Positions 44,833-53,805 are shown, numbered from the stretch's first letter. The stretch is DNA of 64,000 nucleotides from Promicromonospora iranensis (GCF_028994775.1 NZ_JAJQMN010000002.1:434001-498000); one strand, 5' to 3'. The notes: generated by a model not told the origin, from the sequence alone. Program-made: numbers and translations.

Positions 44833-46068
44833 ATGACAACCCGCTCCAGCATCGCCATCGTCAACGCCCACGTCGTCCCCGTCGCCACCGAGGCCGTCGA
44901 GCACGGGACGGTCCTCATCGAGGACGGCGTCATCACCGCCGTCGGGCCGGATGTCACCGTTCCCGAGGGAGTCGAGAGCATCGACGCGCAGGGCCGATGG
45001 CTCCTGCCGGGGTTCGTCGAGGCCCACGGCCACCTCGGTGTGCACGAGGAGGGCGAGGGCTGGGCCGGCAACGACACCAACGAGATGACCGACCCCGACG
45101 GTTCCGCGCTGCGCGCCCTCGACGCCATCCACGTCGACGAGGAGGGCTTCCGCGACGCTCTCGCCGGAGGCGTGACGACCGCGGTGATCAAGCCGGGGTC
45201 GGGCAACCCGATCGGCGGCCAGACCGTCGCGATCAAGACCTGGGGCGGCCGTACCGTCGACGAGCAGGTCCTCAGCGACTCGGTGTCGGTCAAGAGCGCG
45301 CTCGGCGAGAACCCCAAGCGCGTCTACGGCGACAGGAAGCAGCTTCCGTCGACCCGCCTGGGTGTCGCGGCCGTGATCCGCAAGGCGTTCGTCGACGCCC
45401 AGAACTACGTCGCCCAGCGTGACGCCGCGGCGGCCGAGGGCAAGCCGTTCGAGCGCGACCTCGGCAAGGAGACCCTGGCCCGTGTCCTGGCCGGTGAGCT
45501 CGCCTGGGACCAGCACACGCACCGCGCGGACGACATCGCCACGGCGATCCGCCTGTCCGAGGAGTTCGGCTACCGGCTGGTCATCAACCACGGCACCGAG
45601 GGCCACAAGATCGCCGATGTGCTCGCCGAGAAGGACATCCCGGTCATCTACGGCCCCATGTTCACGTCGCGCTCCAAGGTCGAGCTGCGTGACCGGTCGA
45701 TCCTCAACCTGGTCAAGATGGCCGACGCCGGCGTCCGGGTCGCCATCACCACCGACCACCCCGTCATCCCGATCAACTTCCTGGTGCACCAGGCGACCTT
45801 CGCCCTGCGCGACGGCCTGCCCTGGGCCACGGCCCTGGCCGCGATCACCACCAACCCGGCGTCGTTCCTCGGCCTGGACGGCCGAGTGGGCGCCATCAAG
45901 GAAGGGCTCGACGGCGACGTCGTGCTCTGGTCGGGGGACCCGCTCGACACCACGGCGCGCGCCGAGCGCGTCTTCATCACGGGCACCGAGGTCTACACCT
46001 GGGACCCCGCCGCGGACGGCGGCCGCGGAGCCGGCCACGTCCTGGAGCGCGCAACCCGCTTCGCCTGA
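44833..46068 (+). CDS. Amidohydrolase family protein (imidazolonepropionase-like)
   Basis: A 411-residue metal-dependent hydrolase of the TIM-barrel amidohydrolase superfamily. The small beta-sandwich domain (IAIVNAHVVPVATEAVEHGTVLIEDG) is followed by LLPGFVEAHGHLGV with the HxH metal motif. HTHRADDIATAI and INHGTEGHKI supply further His ligands, and ITTDHPVIP the terminal Asp. The sequence resembles actinobacterial amidohydrolases annotated as imidazolonepropionase-like; the natural substrate is unknown. The GVTTAVIKPGSGNPIGGQ stretch is typical of this group. A palindromic repeat lies 28 bp past the stop. Confidence 0.88.
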   Translation: MTTRSSIAIVNAHVVPVATEAVEHGTVLIEDGVITAVGPDVTVPEGVESIDAQGRWLLPGFVEAHGHLGVHEEGEGWAGNDTNEMTDPDGSALRALDAIHVDEEGFRDALAGGVTTAVIKPGSGNPIGGQTVAIKTWGGRTVDEQVLSDSVSVKSALGENPKRVYGDRKQLPSTRLGVAAVIRKAFVDAQNYVAQRDAAAAEGKPFERDLGKETLARVLAGELAWDQHTHRADDIATAIRLSEEFGYRLVINHGTEGHKIADVLAEKDIPVIYGPMFTSRSKVELRDRSILNLVKMADAGVRVAITTDHPVIPINFLVHQATFALRDGLPWATALAAITTNPASFLGLDGRVGAIKEGLDGDVVLWSGDPLDTTARAERVFITGTEVYTWDPAADGGRGAGHVLERATRFA

Positions 46069-46095
46069 CCCCACGCGGTCGGCACAACACCGCGT

Positions 46096-46157
46096 GGTCG
46101 GCATAACGTCATGTGGTCGGTACCTCGGAATGCCGACTACCTGACCTTCTGCCGACC
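46096..46157. repeat. 62-bp palindrome, family copy B
   Basis: Arms at 46096-46122 and 46131-46157 pair at 22 of 27 positions around the 8-base spacer CCTCGGAA. The layout equals copy A at 35258 and the arms share GGTCGGCA...ACGTCA. A partial GGTCGGCA unit also precedes it at 46078. Confidence 0.85.
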
Positions 46158-46177
46158 ACCCCCACCGGGTGGTCCAG

Positions 46178-46212
46178 CACCCCGGGGTGACATACATCGG
46201 CACCCTGGGGGG
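46178..46212. promoter_or_regulatory. Candidate operator of the two-component system
   Basis: CACCCCGGGGTG (46178-46189) is a perfect 12-bp palindrome, followed 23 bp on by CACCCTGGGGGG (46201-46212). The spacing is about two helical turns, 36-70 bp upstream of the sensor kinase ATG. Autoregulation by the response regulator is a reasonable guess. Confidence 0.35.
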
Positions 46213-46247
46213 ACGCAGCGGAGTACCGCTCGGCGTAGCGTGCGAGC

Positions 46248-47627
46248 ATGCCGGGCACCACCCGTCCCACGAGCGACGTCCCTACCGACCCGCACGCCCC
46301 CGGGCCGTTCGACCGCGTACGGCCCCGCGTGTTCGTCGCGGTCGCCACCGTTCTCGCCACCAACCTGGGCTCGATCGGTGCCGCGCACGGTCAGACCTGG
46401 GCTTCGGAACCCGGCCTTGTCGGGTTCCTCCTCCTACTGGTCTCACCCGCGGCGCTGCTCTTTCTCCTACCGCTGCGTCCGGCGCTCGCCACAGCGCTCT
46501 CGGTCGCGGCGACCGTCACGTTCCTGCTGCTCGGGTTCCCGTGGGGACCGGTGTTCCTCGGCCCGCTCGCCGTGCTCGTCGGCGTCATGCTCAGCGGCGA
46601 GGTGCGCCGGGCCCGCCTGATCGCATGGTCGGGCGCCGCCCTGCTCGCCGGGGGCATCGGCGCCGCGGCCTCGCTGATCGCACCGCGCGTCGAGCGGCTG
46701 GTGGTCGAGCGGCCGCAGTGGCGGCACGATGACTGGGGGCCGGGCTCCGGCGGTCCGAGGTGGAGCGGCGGGGACAGCGCCTGGTTCCTCACCCCGACCG
46801 CGCTGATCGCGGCAGCCGCATGGCTCGTCGTCGTGCTGCTGATCGCGAGCTCGGCACGGGACCGGGTCGCGCGGCGCACCGCGGCACGAGCCGCCGCACG
46901 GGCCACGGCCGCGGAGCGCGAGCGCACCGCCGTCGCCTCGGAGCGTCTGCGGATCGCCCGCGAGCTGCACGACGTCCTCGCCCACTCTCTGTCGGCAATC
47001 AACGTCCAGGCCGGGGTGGGCCTGCACCTGCTCGAGAAGAATCCCGGGCAGGCCCGCGAGGCGCTGACCCACATCCGTGACACCAGCAAGGATGCCCTCG
47101 CGGAGGTCCGCACCGTGCTGGGCATCGTCCGCGAGGGCACCTCCCCGATCGCCCGGGACGCGCTGCCCGACGCCGCCGCGCCGCTCGCCCCCACCTGGGA
47201 CCTCACCGGGCTGCGGGACCTGGCCGACCAGGCCCGCGCCGACGGTCTCGACGTCACCGTCCAGCTCGCCGCCGACGTCGGCGAGCTGCCCGACCACGTC
47301 GTCGGCGTCGTGCACCGCGTGGTGCAGGAGTCGCTGACCAACGTGCGCAGGCACGCGCCGTCCGCCCGTCGCGTGACCCTGCGGGTCACCCGGGGCGAGG
47401 GCGTCGAGGTGGTCGTGGCCGACGACGGCGTCCCGGCCGGCGGGCCGGTCGAGCCCGGTTACGGGCTCCTCGGGATGCGCGAACGGGTCGAGGGATCCGG
47501 TGGCACGCTCACCGCCGGCCCACGCCCGGACGGCACCGGCTGGGAGGTCCGGGCTACGCTGCCGGCGCCGAGGCAGGCGAGCTCGGCGAGCGAGGCAGCA
47601 CCGACCGAGACCGGAGGACCCGCATGA
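46248..47627 (+). CDS. NarL-type sensor histidine kinase
   Basis: A 459-residue membrane sensor. The N-terminal ~220 residues have about six hydrophobic segments with a short external loop rich in Trp/Gly (WRHDDWGPGSGGPRWSGGD). The HisKA_3 dimerisation helix RLRIARELHDVLAHSLSAINV near residues 233-253 carries the phosphorylated His. The ATPase domain has QESLTNVRRHAPSA (N-box) and VVADDG and GYGLLGMRERV (G-boxes). The signal is unknown. Its stop overlaps the ATG of the response regulator gene (ATGA). Confidence 0.93.
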   Translation: MPGTTRPTSDVPTDPHAPGPFDRVRPRVFVAVATVLATNLGSIGAAHGQTWASEPGLVGFLLLLVSPAALLFLLPLRPALATALSVAATVTFLLLGFPWGPVFLGPLAVLVGVMLSGEVRRARLIAWSGAALLAGGIGAAASLIAPRVERLVVERPQWRHDDWGPGSGGPRWSGGDSAWFLTPTALIAAAAWLVVVLLIASSARDRVARRTAARAAARATAAERERTAVASERLRIARELHDVLAHSLSAINVQAGVGLHLLEKNPGQAREALTHIRDTSKDALAEVRTVLGIVREGTSPIARDALPDAAAPLAPTWDLTGLRDLADQARADGLDVTVQLAADVGELPDHVVGVVHRVVQESLTNVRRHAPSARRVTLRVTRGEGVEVVVADDGVPAGGPVEPGYGLLGMRERVEGSGGTLTAGPRPDGTGWEVRATLPAPRQASSASEAAPTETGGPA

Positions 47628-48310
47628 TCGACGTCCTGCTCGCCGACGACCAGGCCCTGGTACGCGGTGGGTTCCGCGCGCTGATCGACTCCGAGGACGA
47701 CATGCGTGTCGTCGCCCAGGCCGCCACCGGCGACGAGGCGGTGGCGCTCACTCTCGACCACCTCCCCCAGGTGGTACTCATGGACATCCGGATGCCGGGC
47801 CTGGACGGGCTCGAGGCGACACGGCGGATCATCGCCGAGCCCCGGGCGGCGGGCGTGCACGTGGTCGTGGTGACGACGTTCGAGCTCGACGAGTACGTCA
47901 CCGAGGCCATCCGTGCGGGAGCCTCGGGCTTCCTCGTGAAGGACACCGAGCCGGCGGAGCTGGTGCGGGCCGTGCGGGTGGCGGCGTCCGGCAACGCTCT
48001 CCTGTCACCCACGGTGACCCGGCGGCTGCTGGCCAAGGTGGCGGAGGCGACGCGCACGGTCCGGCCGGTGCCCGCGCTCGACGAGCTGACCCCGCGCGAA
48101 CGTGAGGTGCTCGTCGAGGTGGCGGGCGGGCTGGCGAACGACGAGATCGCCCGCAAGCTGTACCTCTCGGAGTCGACGGTGAAGACCCACGTCTCCCGGG
48201 TGCTGATGAAGACCCGCTCGCGCGACCGCGCGCAGCTCGTGGTGCTCGCGTACGAGGCGGGCCTCGTCCGCCCCGGGTGGGCCGGAGGTGCAGCGCAGGG
48301 TGGGGGCTGA
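47624..48310 (+). CDS. NarL/LuxR-family response regulator
   Basis: A 228-residue partner of the upstream kinase. The receiver domain has the acidic pair D8/D9, the phospho-acceptor D54 (VVLMDIRMPGLDG), Thr in VVVVTTFE and Lys in GFLVKD. The C-terminal LuxR helix-turn-helix is LTPREREVLVEVAGGLANDEIARKL then LSESTVKTHVSRVLMK. The last ~12 residues (GWAGGAAQGGG) are coded by a 45-bp sequence that is repeated 89 bp further on, so the natural end of this protein may have been altered by the duplication. Confidence 0.94.
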   Translation: MIDVLLADDQALVRGGFRALIDSEDDMRVVAQAATGDEAVALTLDHLPQVVLMDIRMPGLDGLEATRRIIAEPRAAGVHVVVVTTFELDEYVTEAIRAGASGFLVKDTEPAELVRAVRVAASGNALLSPTVTRRLLAKVAEATRTVRPVPALDELTPREREVLVEVAGGLANDEIARKLYLSESTVKTHVSRVLMKTRSRDRAQLVVLAYEAGLVRPGWAGGAAQGGG

Positions 48311-48410
48311 GGAACGAGGCACCCGCCCGGAGCGGAACCGCAGGCCCACCTGGTACAGACAGAGCGTGGGCCGGAGGTGCAGCGCAGGGTGGGGGCGGAG
48401 GAACGAGGCA
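48277..48410. repeat. 45-bp direct repeat at the 3' end of the response regulator gene
   Basis: 48277-48321 and 48366-48410 are identical at 44 of 45 positions; the one change (t to g) removes the TGA stop found in the first copy. Each begins gtgggccggaggtgcagcgc. The 44-base spacer between copies is unrelated sequence. Confidence 0.95.
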
Positions 48411-48526
48411 GGCGGCACCACGGGTGTAGGGGAGCGGGTACGCGGGGGTGACGACCCCGGTGTCGGACGGCGGCAGCCTGGTGCCATGGCCGGAACGACC
48501 GGCCGAACCGAATGCTGGAGGTCGAC

Positions 48527-48931
48527 ATGCTCACCGCGACGACGGAGGTCCTCGCCAACGGGCCGCACTACGGCTGGGGCGGACCCGGCCCGTTCTTCTT
48601 CATCTTTCCCCTGCTCTGGTTCCTGCTGTTCGTCGCGGTGATCATCCTGGTCGCACGGCGAGCCCGCCGTGGACCGCGTGCCGGCTGGGGCGGTCCCTGG
48701 GCGGCGCACTCCGCCGCCGGCACCGACCCGGTGACACTGCTGGGCACCCGCTTCGCCCGCGGGGAGATCGACGAGGCCGAGTACCGCTCGCGCCTCACGG
48801 TGCTCCGCTCGGCGGACCCGTACCCGACCGCCCACCCGAGCGCCGGGACGGGCACCGGCCCGACGGCGTCCGACGCGCCGCCCACCGCGACCACCCCGCA
48901 GGACCAGCCGCCCGCCGACGGCGACCGCTGA
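48527..48931 (+). CDS. SHOCT-domain membrane protein
   Basis: A 134-residue protein with one membrane helix (FFFIFPLLWFLLFVAVIILVA) after a Gly/Trp-rich N-terminus, a basic stop-transfer RRARRG, and the SHOCT motif DPVTLLGTRFARGEIDEAEYRSRLTVL. SHOCT domains are short oligomerisation elements often at the C-terminus of small membrane proteins. The tail is disordered, Pro/Thr-rich. GGAGG lies seven bases before the ATG at 48527, so I prefer it to an ATG 15 bases upstream. A strong terminator follows. Confidence 0.85.
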   Translation: MLTATTEVLANGPHYGWGGPGPFFFIFPLLWFLLFVAVIILVARRARRGPRAGWGGPWAAHSAAGTDPVTLLGTRFARGEIDEAEYRSRLTVLRSADPYPTAHPSAGTGTGPTASDAPPTATTPQDQPPADGDR

Positions 48932-48973
48932 CACCCGCCCCTGGTTCCCGACGCGGCCGTCGGCGCAGGCCTC

Positions 48974-49007
48974 GGATGCCCCGGTCACCTCTGTGACCGG
49001 GGCATCC
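48974..49007 (+). terminator. Terminator after the SHOCT gene
   Basis: GGATGCCCCGGTCAC pairs perfectly with GTGACCGGGGCATCC over a CTCT loop, 43 bp past the stop. The stem is 15 bp, but there is no T-tract downstream. Confidence 0.85.
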
Positions 49008-49148
49008 GCCGCGTGGCGACGCACGAGGCGCCGGAACCCGCTCGGCGGACGGCAACGATTGGTCTTCTGTTGCGGCATGGACGCTAGACTCGCGGGCGAG
49101 TGCGACCGAACGCACTTTTCTGACCCGATGACGTGAGGGAAGTAGATC

Positions 49149-49616
49149 GTGAGCACCAGCAAGAACTGGGCGACGGCCGCACTGGTCTCCTGTGCACTCC
49201 TGCTGTCCGGATGCGCGGCCCTCGAGGACATGGCCAGCGACTTCACGCCCTCGGGCGAAGAGGTCGCGCAGAGCGCCCCGTCGCCCGTCGTCGAAGCCCC
49301 CGTCAGTACCGGCGAGTACGACCTCGTCGAGACGTGCAACGCGTTCTTCACGACTCGGCTCGTCTCCGACGTCACCCAGCTCTCCGCCGCGGTCGCGGGC
49401 ACGCTGGACGAGGACCTGACCGGTTCCGTCAGCACCGTCAGCAAGTCCCTCGGTCTGCTGATCGGCAAGGCCGACGAGGTGAGCATCGCCCACCTCGAGG
49501 CGGTCCGCGCGCCGTTCGACCAGGCGCTCGACGGCTCCATCGCCCGCCCCAAGGCGGTCACGGGAGCCATCCAGACCTACAAGGCCGCCTGCACCGAGGC
49601 CGGCTTCAAGGGCTGA
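49149..49616 (+). CDS. Small exported lipoprotein of unknown function
   Basis: A 155-residue protein whose signal peptide ends in a lipobox LLLSGC (Cys near residue 22), so it should be lipid-anchored outside the membrane. The mature part has a Pro/Ser/Glu linker and a mostly helical domain with two further Cys (VETCNAFF and KAACTEAGF) that could form a disulphide. No family is recognised. The GTG start follows a GTGAGGGAAGTAGATC region, with AGGGAAG serving as ribosome site. Confidence 0.8.
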   Translation: MSTSKNWATAALVSCALLLSGCAALEDMASDFTPSGEEVAQSAPSPVVEAPVSTGEYDLVETCNAFFTTRLVSDVTQLSAAVAGTLDEDLTGSVSTVSKSLGLLIGKADEVSIAHLEAVRAPFDQALDGSIARPKAVTGAIQTYKAACTEAGFKG

Positions 49617-49623
49617 TCCGATA

Positions 49624-49664
49624 CCCCGGTCGAGCTGGTCGGGTCTCGACGCAGCCGACCGGGG
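49624..49664. terminator. Hairpin between lipoprotein and PBP genes
   Basis: CCCCGGTCG (49624-49632) pairs with CGACCGGGG (49656-49664). It lies between convergent stops. The loop includes GGTCGAGCTGGTCGGGTCTC, a relative of the GTCGAG repeat. Confidence 0.6.
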
Positions 49665-49673
49665 ATCGACGGG

Positions 49674-51758
49674 CTACCGGCCCGTGAGGAACTCGTGCAT
49701 CACCGGGCCGGCCGTCGTGGAGCCCAGCTCGCCCTCCTCGATGAACACGACCGCCGCCAGGTCGTCCGTGATGGCGAGCATCCAGACGTGGGCCTTGTTG
49801 CCGTCGCCGAACTGAGCGGTACCGGTCTTCGCGCCGACGATCCCGGGCACGTCCTGGAGCACGGTCGCCGAGCCTTCCTGCACCACGCCGCCCATCAGGT
49901 CGCGCAGGGTCGCCGCCTCGTCAGCGGTCAGGTCGCCCGCCGGAGCCTCGTCGGCAGCCTTCTCACCGGTCGGTTCGACCAGCCACGGTGACACCGTGTG
50001 ACCTGCGGACACACTCGCCGCGACGGTAGCCATCGCGAGCGGTGTGGCCAGCACCTGGCCCTGGCCGATCATCGACGCGGCGTGCTCGGTGCCCTCCGCC
50101 TCCGTCGGGACGTCGCCCATCGCGGCCGCCGCACCGAAGGCCGCCGGCTCGACGCCCAGACCGAGCGACGCGGCGGCGTCGTGCAGCTGCTGCTGCGAGA
50201 TCTCCTGGTGCTGCGAGATGAAGCCCGTGTTGCACGAGTTGGCGAACACCGTCCGGAACGGCACGGCGTCACCCATCGCGGACTCGGGGTACCCGGGCAC
50301 GTTCTGGAACTGGCGGCCCTCGACATCGATGGTCGCCGTGCAGGGCAGCGTGGTCTCCGGCGTGATCCCCGAGCGCAGCATCGCGAGGGACGTCGCGATC
50401 TTGAACGTGGACCCCGGCGGGTACTGCCCCAGCGTGGCCGTGCTGTACCCCTCGGAACCCGGGCCTGACGCCGCCGCGAGCACCTCGCCGGTCGACGGCT
50501 TGATCGCGACGATGGCGCTTGCCAGGTCGTCGAGGTCGGACAGCGCCGCCTCGGCCCGGAGCTGTGTCTCCGGGTCGAGCGTGATCGCTACCGGCTCGCC
50601 GTCCTTCTTCTCGATGGTGAAGGCCTCGCGGCTCTCGCCGCCCTCGGTGGGCTTGATGGTCACCGCCAGGCCGGGCACCCCGCGGAGCTGCTCGTCGTGG
50701 GCAGCCTGCAGGCCGGAGAGCCCGACCATGTCGCCGGGCTTGATGGTGCCCTCCGACTCCTCGACGATCTCCGCGGTGGCCTCGCCCACCGAACCGAGGA
50801 GGGGCCGCGCGAAGTCGCGGTCCCGCGCGAGCGGCAGCTCGTCGGGGACCCCGACGACACCGTCGATCGCCATGGCGGCCTCGAAGTCGTACTCGGGGTC
50901 GTTGTCGCGGATCGTGATGACCTCGACGAATGCCTTCTCCCCGGCCGAGGCGACCTGCGCGGCGATGTCGTCCGTGGTCGCCCTGTCGAACTCCAGCACC
51001 TGTCCGAGCTTCTCGGCGGCGGTGTCCCAGCCCGGACGGGTCTTGTCGATGCCCACGTGGTGCACGGGCGTGAGGCCCACGAGCGTCTCGCCGGTGGTCG
51101 TGACGATCTCGCCACGCGCCGGCTCGGTGCGCTCGACGGCGAGCCGCTCACCCGGCTCCAGGCCCGGGACCAGCACGCCGGTGTTCCAGGCGGCCTCCCA
51201 CTCGCCGGCCTCACCGTCCGTCGCGCCGGGGTAGGTCAGCTGCGCGACGGTCTCGTACTCCCAGGCAGCCTCCGTCGCGACGGGCCAGGTCCAGGCGAGC
51301 GTCGCGGTGGCCGTCGCGGTGCCGTCGTCGCCCTCCTCGACCGGCGTGACGCTCTTGACCGTCACGGTCCCGGAATCCTCGCCGACGGCGGTCAGGAGCT
51401 GCTCGAACACCTGGGCGTACTGCTCGTCCGGCGAGGCCGACGTGTCCATCGCGAGCGGGAAGTCAGCGGGCGTGCCCGCCTGGAGCGCTGCGGCGAGCTC
51501 CTCGGCGGCGGGCTCCGGGTCGGGGATCGGCGGTTCCCGGAACAGGAACCACAGGCCGACCCCGACCGCCAGCAGCAGGACGACGACGCCACCGATGATC
51601 AGCGCCAGCCTGCCCTTGCGCCGGGGCGCCGGCGCGGCGGGCGGCGGGCCTGCTGCCGGTGGCACCTGCACGTACCCGACCTCTGCATACCCACCTGGCG
51701 GAGGCGGGACCGGCGCATGACCATCCGCAGGCACATGGGGTGAAGAGTGTCCGCTCAT
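49674..51758 (-). CDS. Class B penicillin-binding protein (transpeptidase)
   Basis: A 694-residue cell-wall enzyme. A Pro-rich cytosolic N-terminus is followed by one membrane helix (LALIIGGVVVLLLAVGVGLWFLF). Residues ~90-210 look like the NTF2-like MecA_N domain, followed by the PBP dimer domain. The transpeptidase has S449 in GSTFK, SCN near residue 507 (FANSCNTGF) and KTG at 644 (VGAKTGTAQF), so all three active-site motifs are intact. It crosslinks peptidoglycan outside the membrane. The NTF2-like domain links it to the PBP2a/PBP3-like subclass often low in beta-lactam affinity; resistance itself is not shown. Confidence 0.93.
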   Translation of the reverse strand: MSGHSSPHVPADGHAPVPPPPGGYAEVGYVQVPPAAGPPPAAPAPRRKGRLALIIGGVVVLLLAVGVGLWFLFREPPIPDPEPAAEELAAALQAGTPADFPLAMDTSASPDEQYAQVFEQLLTAVGEDSGTVTVKSVTPVEEGDDGTATATATLAWTWPVATEAAWEYETVAQLTYPGATDGEAGEWEAAWNTGVLVPGLEPGERLAVERTEPARGEIVTTTGETLVGLTPVHHVGIDKTRPGWDTAAEKLGQVLEFDRATTDDIAAQVASAGEKAFVEVITIRDNDPEYDFEAAMAIDGVVGVPDELPLARDRDFARPLLGSVGEATAEIVEESEGTIKPGDMVGLSGLQAAHDEQLRGVPGLAVTIKPTEGGESREAFTIEKKDGEPVAITLDPETQLRAEAALSDLDDLASAIVAIKPSTGEVLAAASGPGSEGYSTATLGQYPPGSTFKIATSLAMLRSGITPETTLPCTATIDVEGRQFQNVPGYPESAMGDAVPFRTVFANSCNTGFISQHQEISQQQLHDAAASLGLGVEPAAFGAAAAMGDVPTEAEGTEHAASMIGQGQVLATPLAMATVAASVSAGHTVSPWLVEPTGEKAADEAPAGDLTADEAATLRDLMGGVVQEGSATVLQDVPGIVGAKTGTAQFGDGNKAHVWMLAITDDLAAVVFIEEGELGSTTAGPVMHEFLTGR

Positions 51759-51836
51759 GCCCAGGAGCCTAAGGGCCTGGCCATGATCGGCACGTGTTAT
51801 CTCCTGGGTGAAACGGCGCAGGTCTTGGTGAAATGA

Positions 51837-51876
51837 GGGCGGGGCCGCCGAACCCCCTGGATCTGCGGCCCCGCCC
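51837..51876 (-). terminator. Terminator of the 61-residue protein gene
   Basis: GGGCGGGGCCGC (51837-51848) pairs perfectly with GCGGCCCCGCCC (51865-51876); the loop contains ACCCCCTGG, as in two other terminators of the window. It starts 8 bp beyond the stop on the minus strand. Confidence 0.85.
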
Positions 51877-51883
51877 GGCGACG

Positions 51884-52069
51884 TCACGCGTCCGGGAACC
51901 GCCAGCGGTCACGAGGGCGCGTGGCGAGCTTGAGGTACGAGATCGTCGGTGCCGCACGGCCGGTGGCACGAATCCTGTGCTCCCGCCGGTTGAGCAGCTC
52001 CATGCGCCGCAGGTCACGCTCGATCGCGGCGACATCGGTGCCGGTGAGCGCTGCTGTGCTGGTCGTCAT
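51884..52069 (-). CDS. Small basic hypothetical protein
   Basis: A 61-residue Arg-rich protein (AAIERDLRRMELLNRREHRIRATGR), helical in its first half, with no signal peptide. GGGGA lies seven bases before the ATG and a strong terminator follows 8 bp after the stop, which together support a real, separately transcribed gene. No family is recognised. Confidence 0.6.
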   Translation of the reverse strand: MTTSTAALTGTDVAAIERDLRRMELLNRREHRIRATGRAAPTISYLKLATRPRDRWRFPDA

Positions 52070-52189
52070 GGTCGATCCCCGTTCCCTGGCTCCTCGAGGT
52101 GGGCGCCCTCAGTCGAACAGGACGCACCAGGAGCTCGTTTCGTTGGTAGGGAGGCTTCGACCCGGGTTTTGTGACCGCGGCGACAGAGT

Positions 52190-53449
52190 TCACCCGGTCA
52201 CGTCAGCCGCCCGGCCCGCCAGAAAGGCCCGCAGGGCCGGATCCGTGGTGAGCGAACGCGCCTTGGCGTACGCGGTACGGGCGGCCTCGGCCGCCCCGGA
52301 CTCCGCCAGGAGGTGGGCTCGGGTGGCCCACAACGGCTGGAACCTGCCCGATGCCGGGTCCGACGCCGCGACCTCGTCCAGCTCGGCGAGCCCGGCCTCC
52401 GGGCCGTCGACCCGGCCGAGGACCGCTGCGAGCGCCACCCGTCCGCCGAGCGTCGGGGCGACACGGAGCAACGCCCGGTGCAGGGTGAGCAGCGCGGGCC
52501 AGTCGGTACGTCCGGTGCGGGCCCGCGCGCAGTGTGCGGACTGGACGGCGGCCTCGAGCCGGAACCGGCCGGGTGGTCCGGCGGGCGCGGCGCCGGAGCC
52601 GCCGAGCGCCCGCCGCAGCAGCGCCTCCCCGTGCTCGATCAGTCCGGCGTCCCAGCGGGCGACGTCCTGCTCGTCGAGAGGCACGAACACGCCGTCGACC
52701 TCCCGGGCGTCCGCGCGGGCCACGGAGAAGCAGAGCAGCGCGGCCAGGCCGAGCACCTCCGGCTCAGGAAGCAGGTGGGCCAGCAGCAGGGCGAGGGTGA
52801 GCGCGTCGCCGGTGAGCGACCCGCGCACCTCCGGCGCGGCCCCGCGCCAGTCGATCGCATAGGCGCCGTACACCGCCTCCAGCACCGGCGGCAGCCGTGC
52901 GGGCACCTCGTCACGGTCGGGGACGCGGAACGGGATGCGCGCGTCCCGGATGCGGCGCTTGGCCCGGACCAGCCGCTGCGCCATCGTGGGCGCCGGCACG
53001 GCGAACGCCGCCGCGATGTCGCGTGCCTCGACGCCGAGCACCGTCTGCAGCATGAGCGGTGTGCGGATGCCGGCCTCGACCGCGGGATGGGCGCAGACGA
53101 ACATGAGCTCCAGGCGGCGGTCGCCTATCTCACCCGGGTCGGGGTCCTCTGGCGGGACCGCGGGTTCGGGGCCGGTGTCCGATCCGGCCGCCGTACGGTG
53201 CGCGGTCGAGCGGTACAGGTCCCGCATCCGGTTGCGGGCCACGGTCAGGAGCCAGCCGTCCGGATTGCGCGGCACGCCGTCGTCGGGCCAGTGCCGCAAG
53301 GCGCGCTCGAACGCGTCGGCGAGGGCGTCCTCGGCCCGCGGGATGTCGCCGTCGCGCGCCGCGAGCAGGGCGAGCAGTCGGCCGTACGAGGTGCGGGCCG
53401 CCGCTTCTGCGGCGGCCCGCACCTCCTGGTGCCCGGTCAGCGCGTCCAC
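52190..53449 (-). CDS. ECF42-type RNA polymerase sigma factor with long C-terminal extension
   Basis: A 419-residue sigma factor. Region 2 lies in EDALADAFERALRHWPDDGVPRNPDGWLLTVARNRMRDLYR; region 4 in LMLQTVLGVEARDIAAAFAVPAPTMAQRLVRAKRRIRDA. The remaining ~230 residues form an all-helical, TPR-like extension (DUF6596-type) found in ECF42 factors, which replaces an anti-sigma partner as the control element. The YCII gene immediately upstream is the usual genomic partner. The GTG at 53449 overlaps the end of that gene by 13 bases, implying coupling; other GTG starts nearby are possible. Confidence 0.92.
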   Translation of the reverse strand: MDALTGHQEVRAAAEAAARTSYGRLLALLAARDGDIPRAEDALADAFERALRHWPDDGVPRNPDGWLLTVARNRMRDLYRSTAHRTAAGSDTGPEPAVPPEDPDPGEIGDRRLELMFVCAHPAVEAGIRTPLMLQTVLGVEARDIAAAFAVPAPTMAQRLVRAKRRIRDARIPFRVPDRDEVPARLPPVLEAVYGAYAIDWRGAAPEVRGSLTGDALTLALLLAHLLPEPEVLGLAALLCFSVARADAREVDGVFVPLDEQDVARWDAGLIEHGEALLRRALGGSGAAPAGPPGRFRLEAAVQSAHCARARTGRTDWPALLTLHRALLRVAPTLGGRVALAAVLGRVDGPEAGLAELDEVAASDPASGRFQPLWATRAHLLAESGAAEAARTAYAKARSLTTDPALRAFLAGRAADVTG

Positions 53450-53805
53450 GCGCCGTTCTCGAAGCGAGTGGCCGACGGGCGCACCTCCACGGTGCCCCAC
53501 TGGACCGAGGGAGCCTTCTGCGCCCAGGCCAGCGCGGCGTCCAGGTCGGGCACTTCGACGACGAACGTGCCGCCGAGCTGCTCCTTCGTGTCGGCGAACG
53601 GGCCGTCCTGGACCCGCAGCTCACCGTCACGCACGGCGACGGTCGTGGTGGACGACGACGGCTGCAGCACCTCTGCCGAGACGAGCACCCCTGCCTGGTC
53701 GAGCGCCGTGGCGTAGGCGTCGAAGGCCCGCTGGCCCTCCTCCAGATCGGCGCCGAGCTCCTCGTCCGTCATCTCCGGGTAGTGCAGCAGGAACGTGTAG
53801 CGCAT
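53437..53805 (-). CDS. YCII/DGPF-domain protein, partner of the ECF42 sigma factor
   Basis: A 122-residue dimeric ferredoxin-like protein. MRYTFLLHYPEMTDEEL is the family start, RVQDGPFADTKEQLGGTFVVEV holds the DGPF motif, and DLDAALAWAQKAPS is the closing helix. These proteins are nearly always encoded beside ECF42 sigma factors; their biochemical role is unclear. GGAGGACAGAACC before the ATG at 53805 decides the start over a longer frame. Confidence 0.93.
   Translation of the reverse strand: MRYTFLLHYPEMTDEELGADLEEGQRAFDAYATALDQAGVLVSAEVLQPSSSTTTVAVRDGELRVQDGPFADTKEQLGGTFVVEVPDLDAALAWAQKAPSVQWGTVEVRPSATRFENGAWTR

Noticed and set aside
49674-51758. Calling the PBP a beta-lactam resistance determinant
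   Set aside because: An NTF2-like N-terminal domain is shared with PBP2a but also with ordinary actinobacterial class B PBPs; sequence alone does not show resistance.
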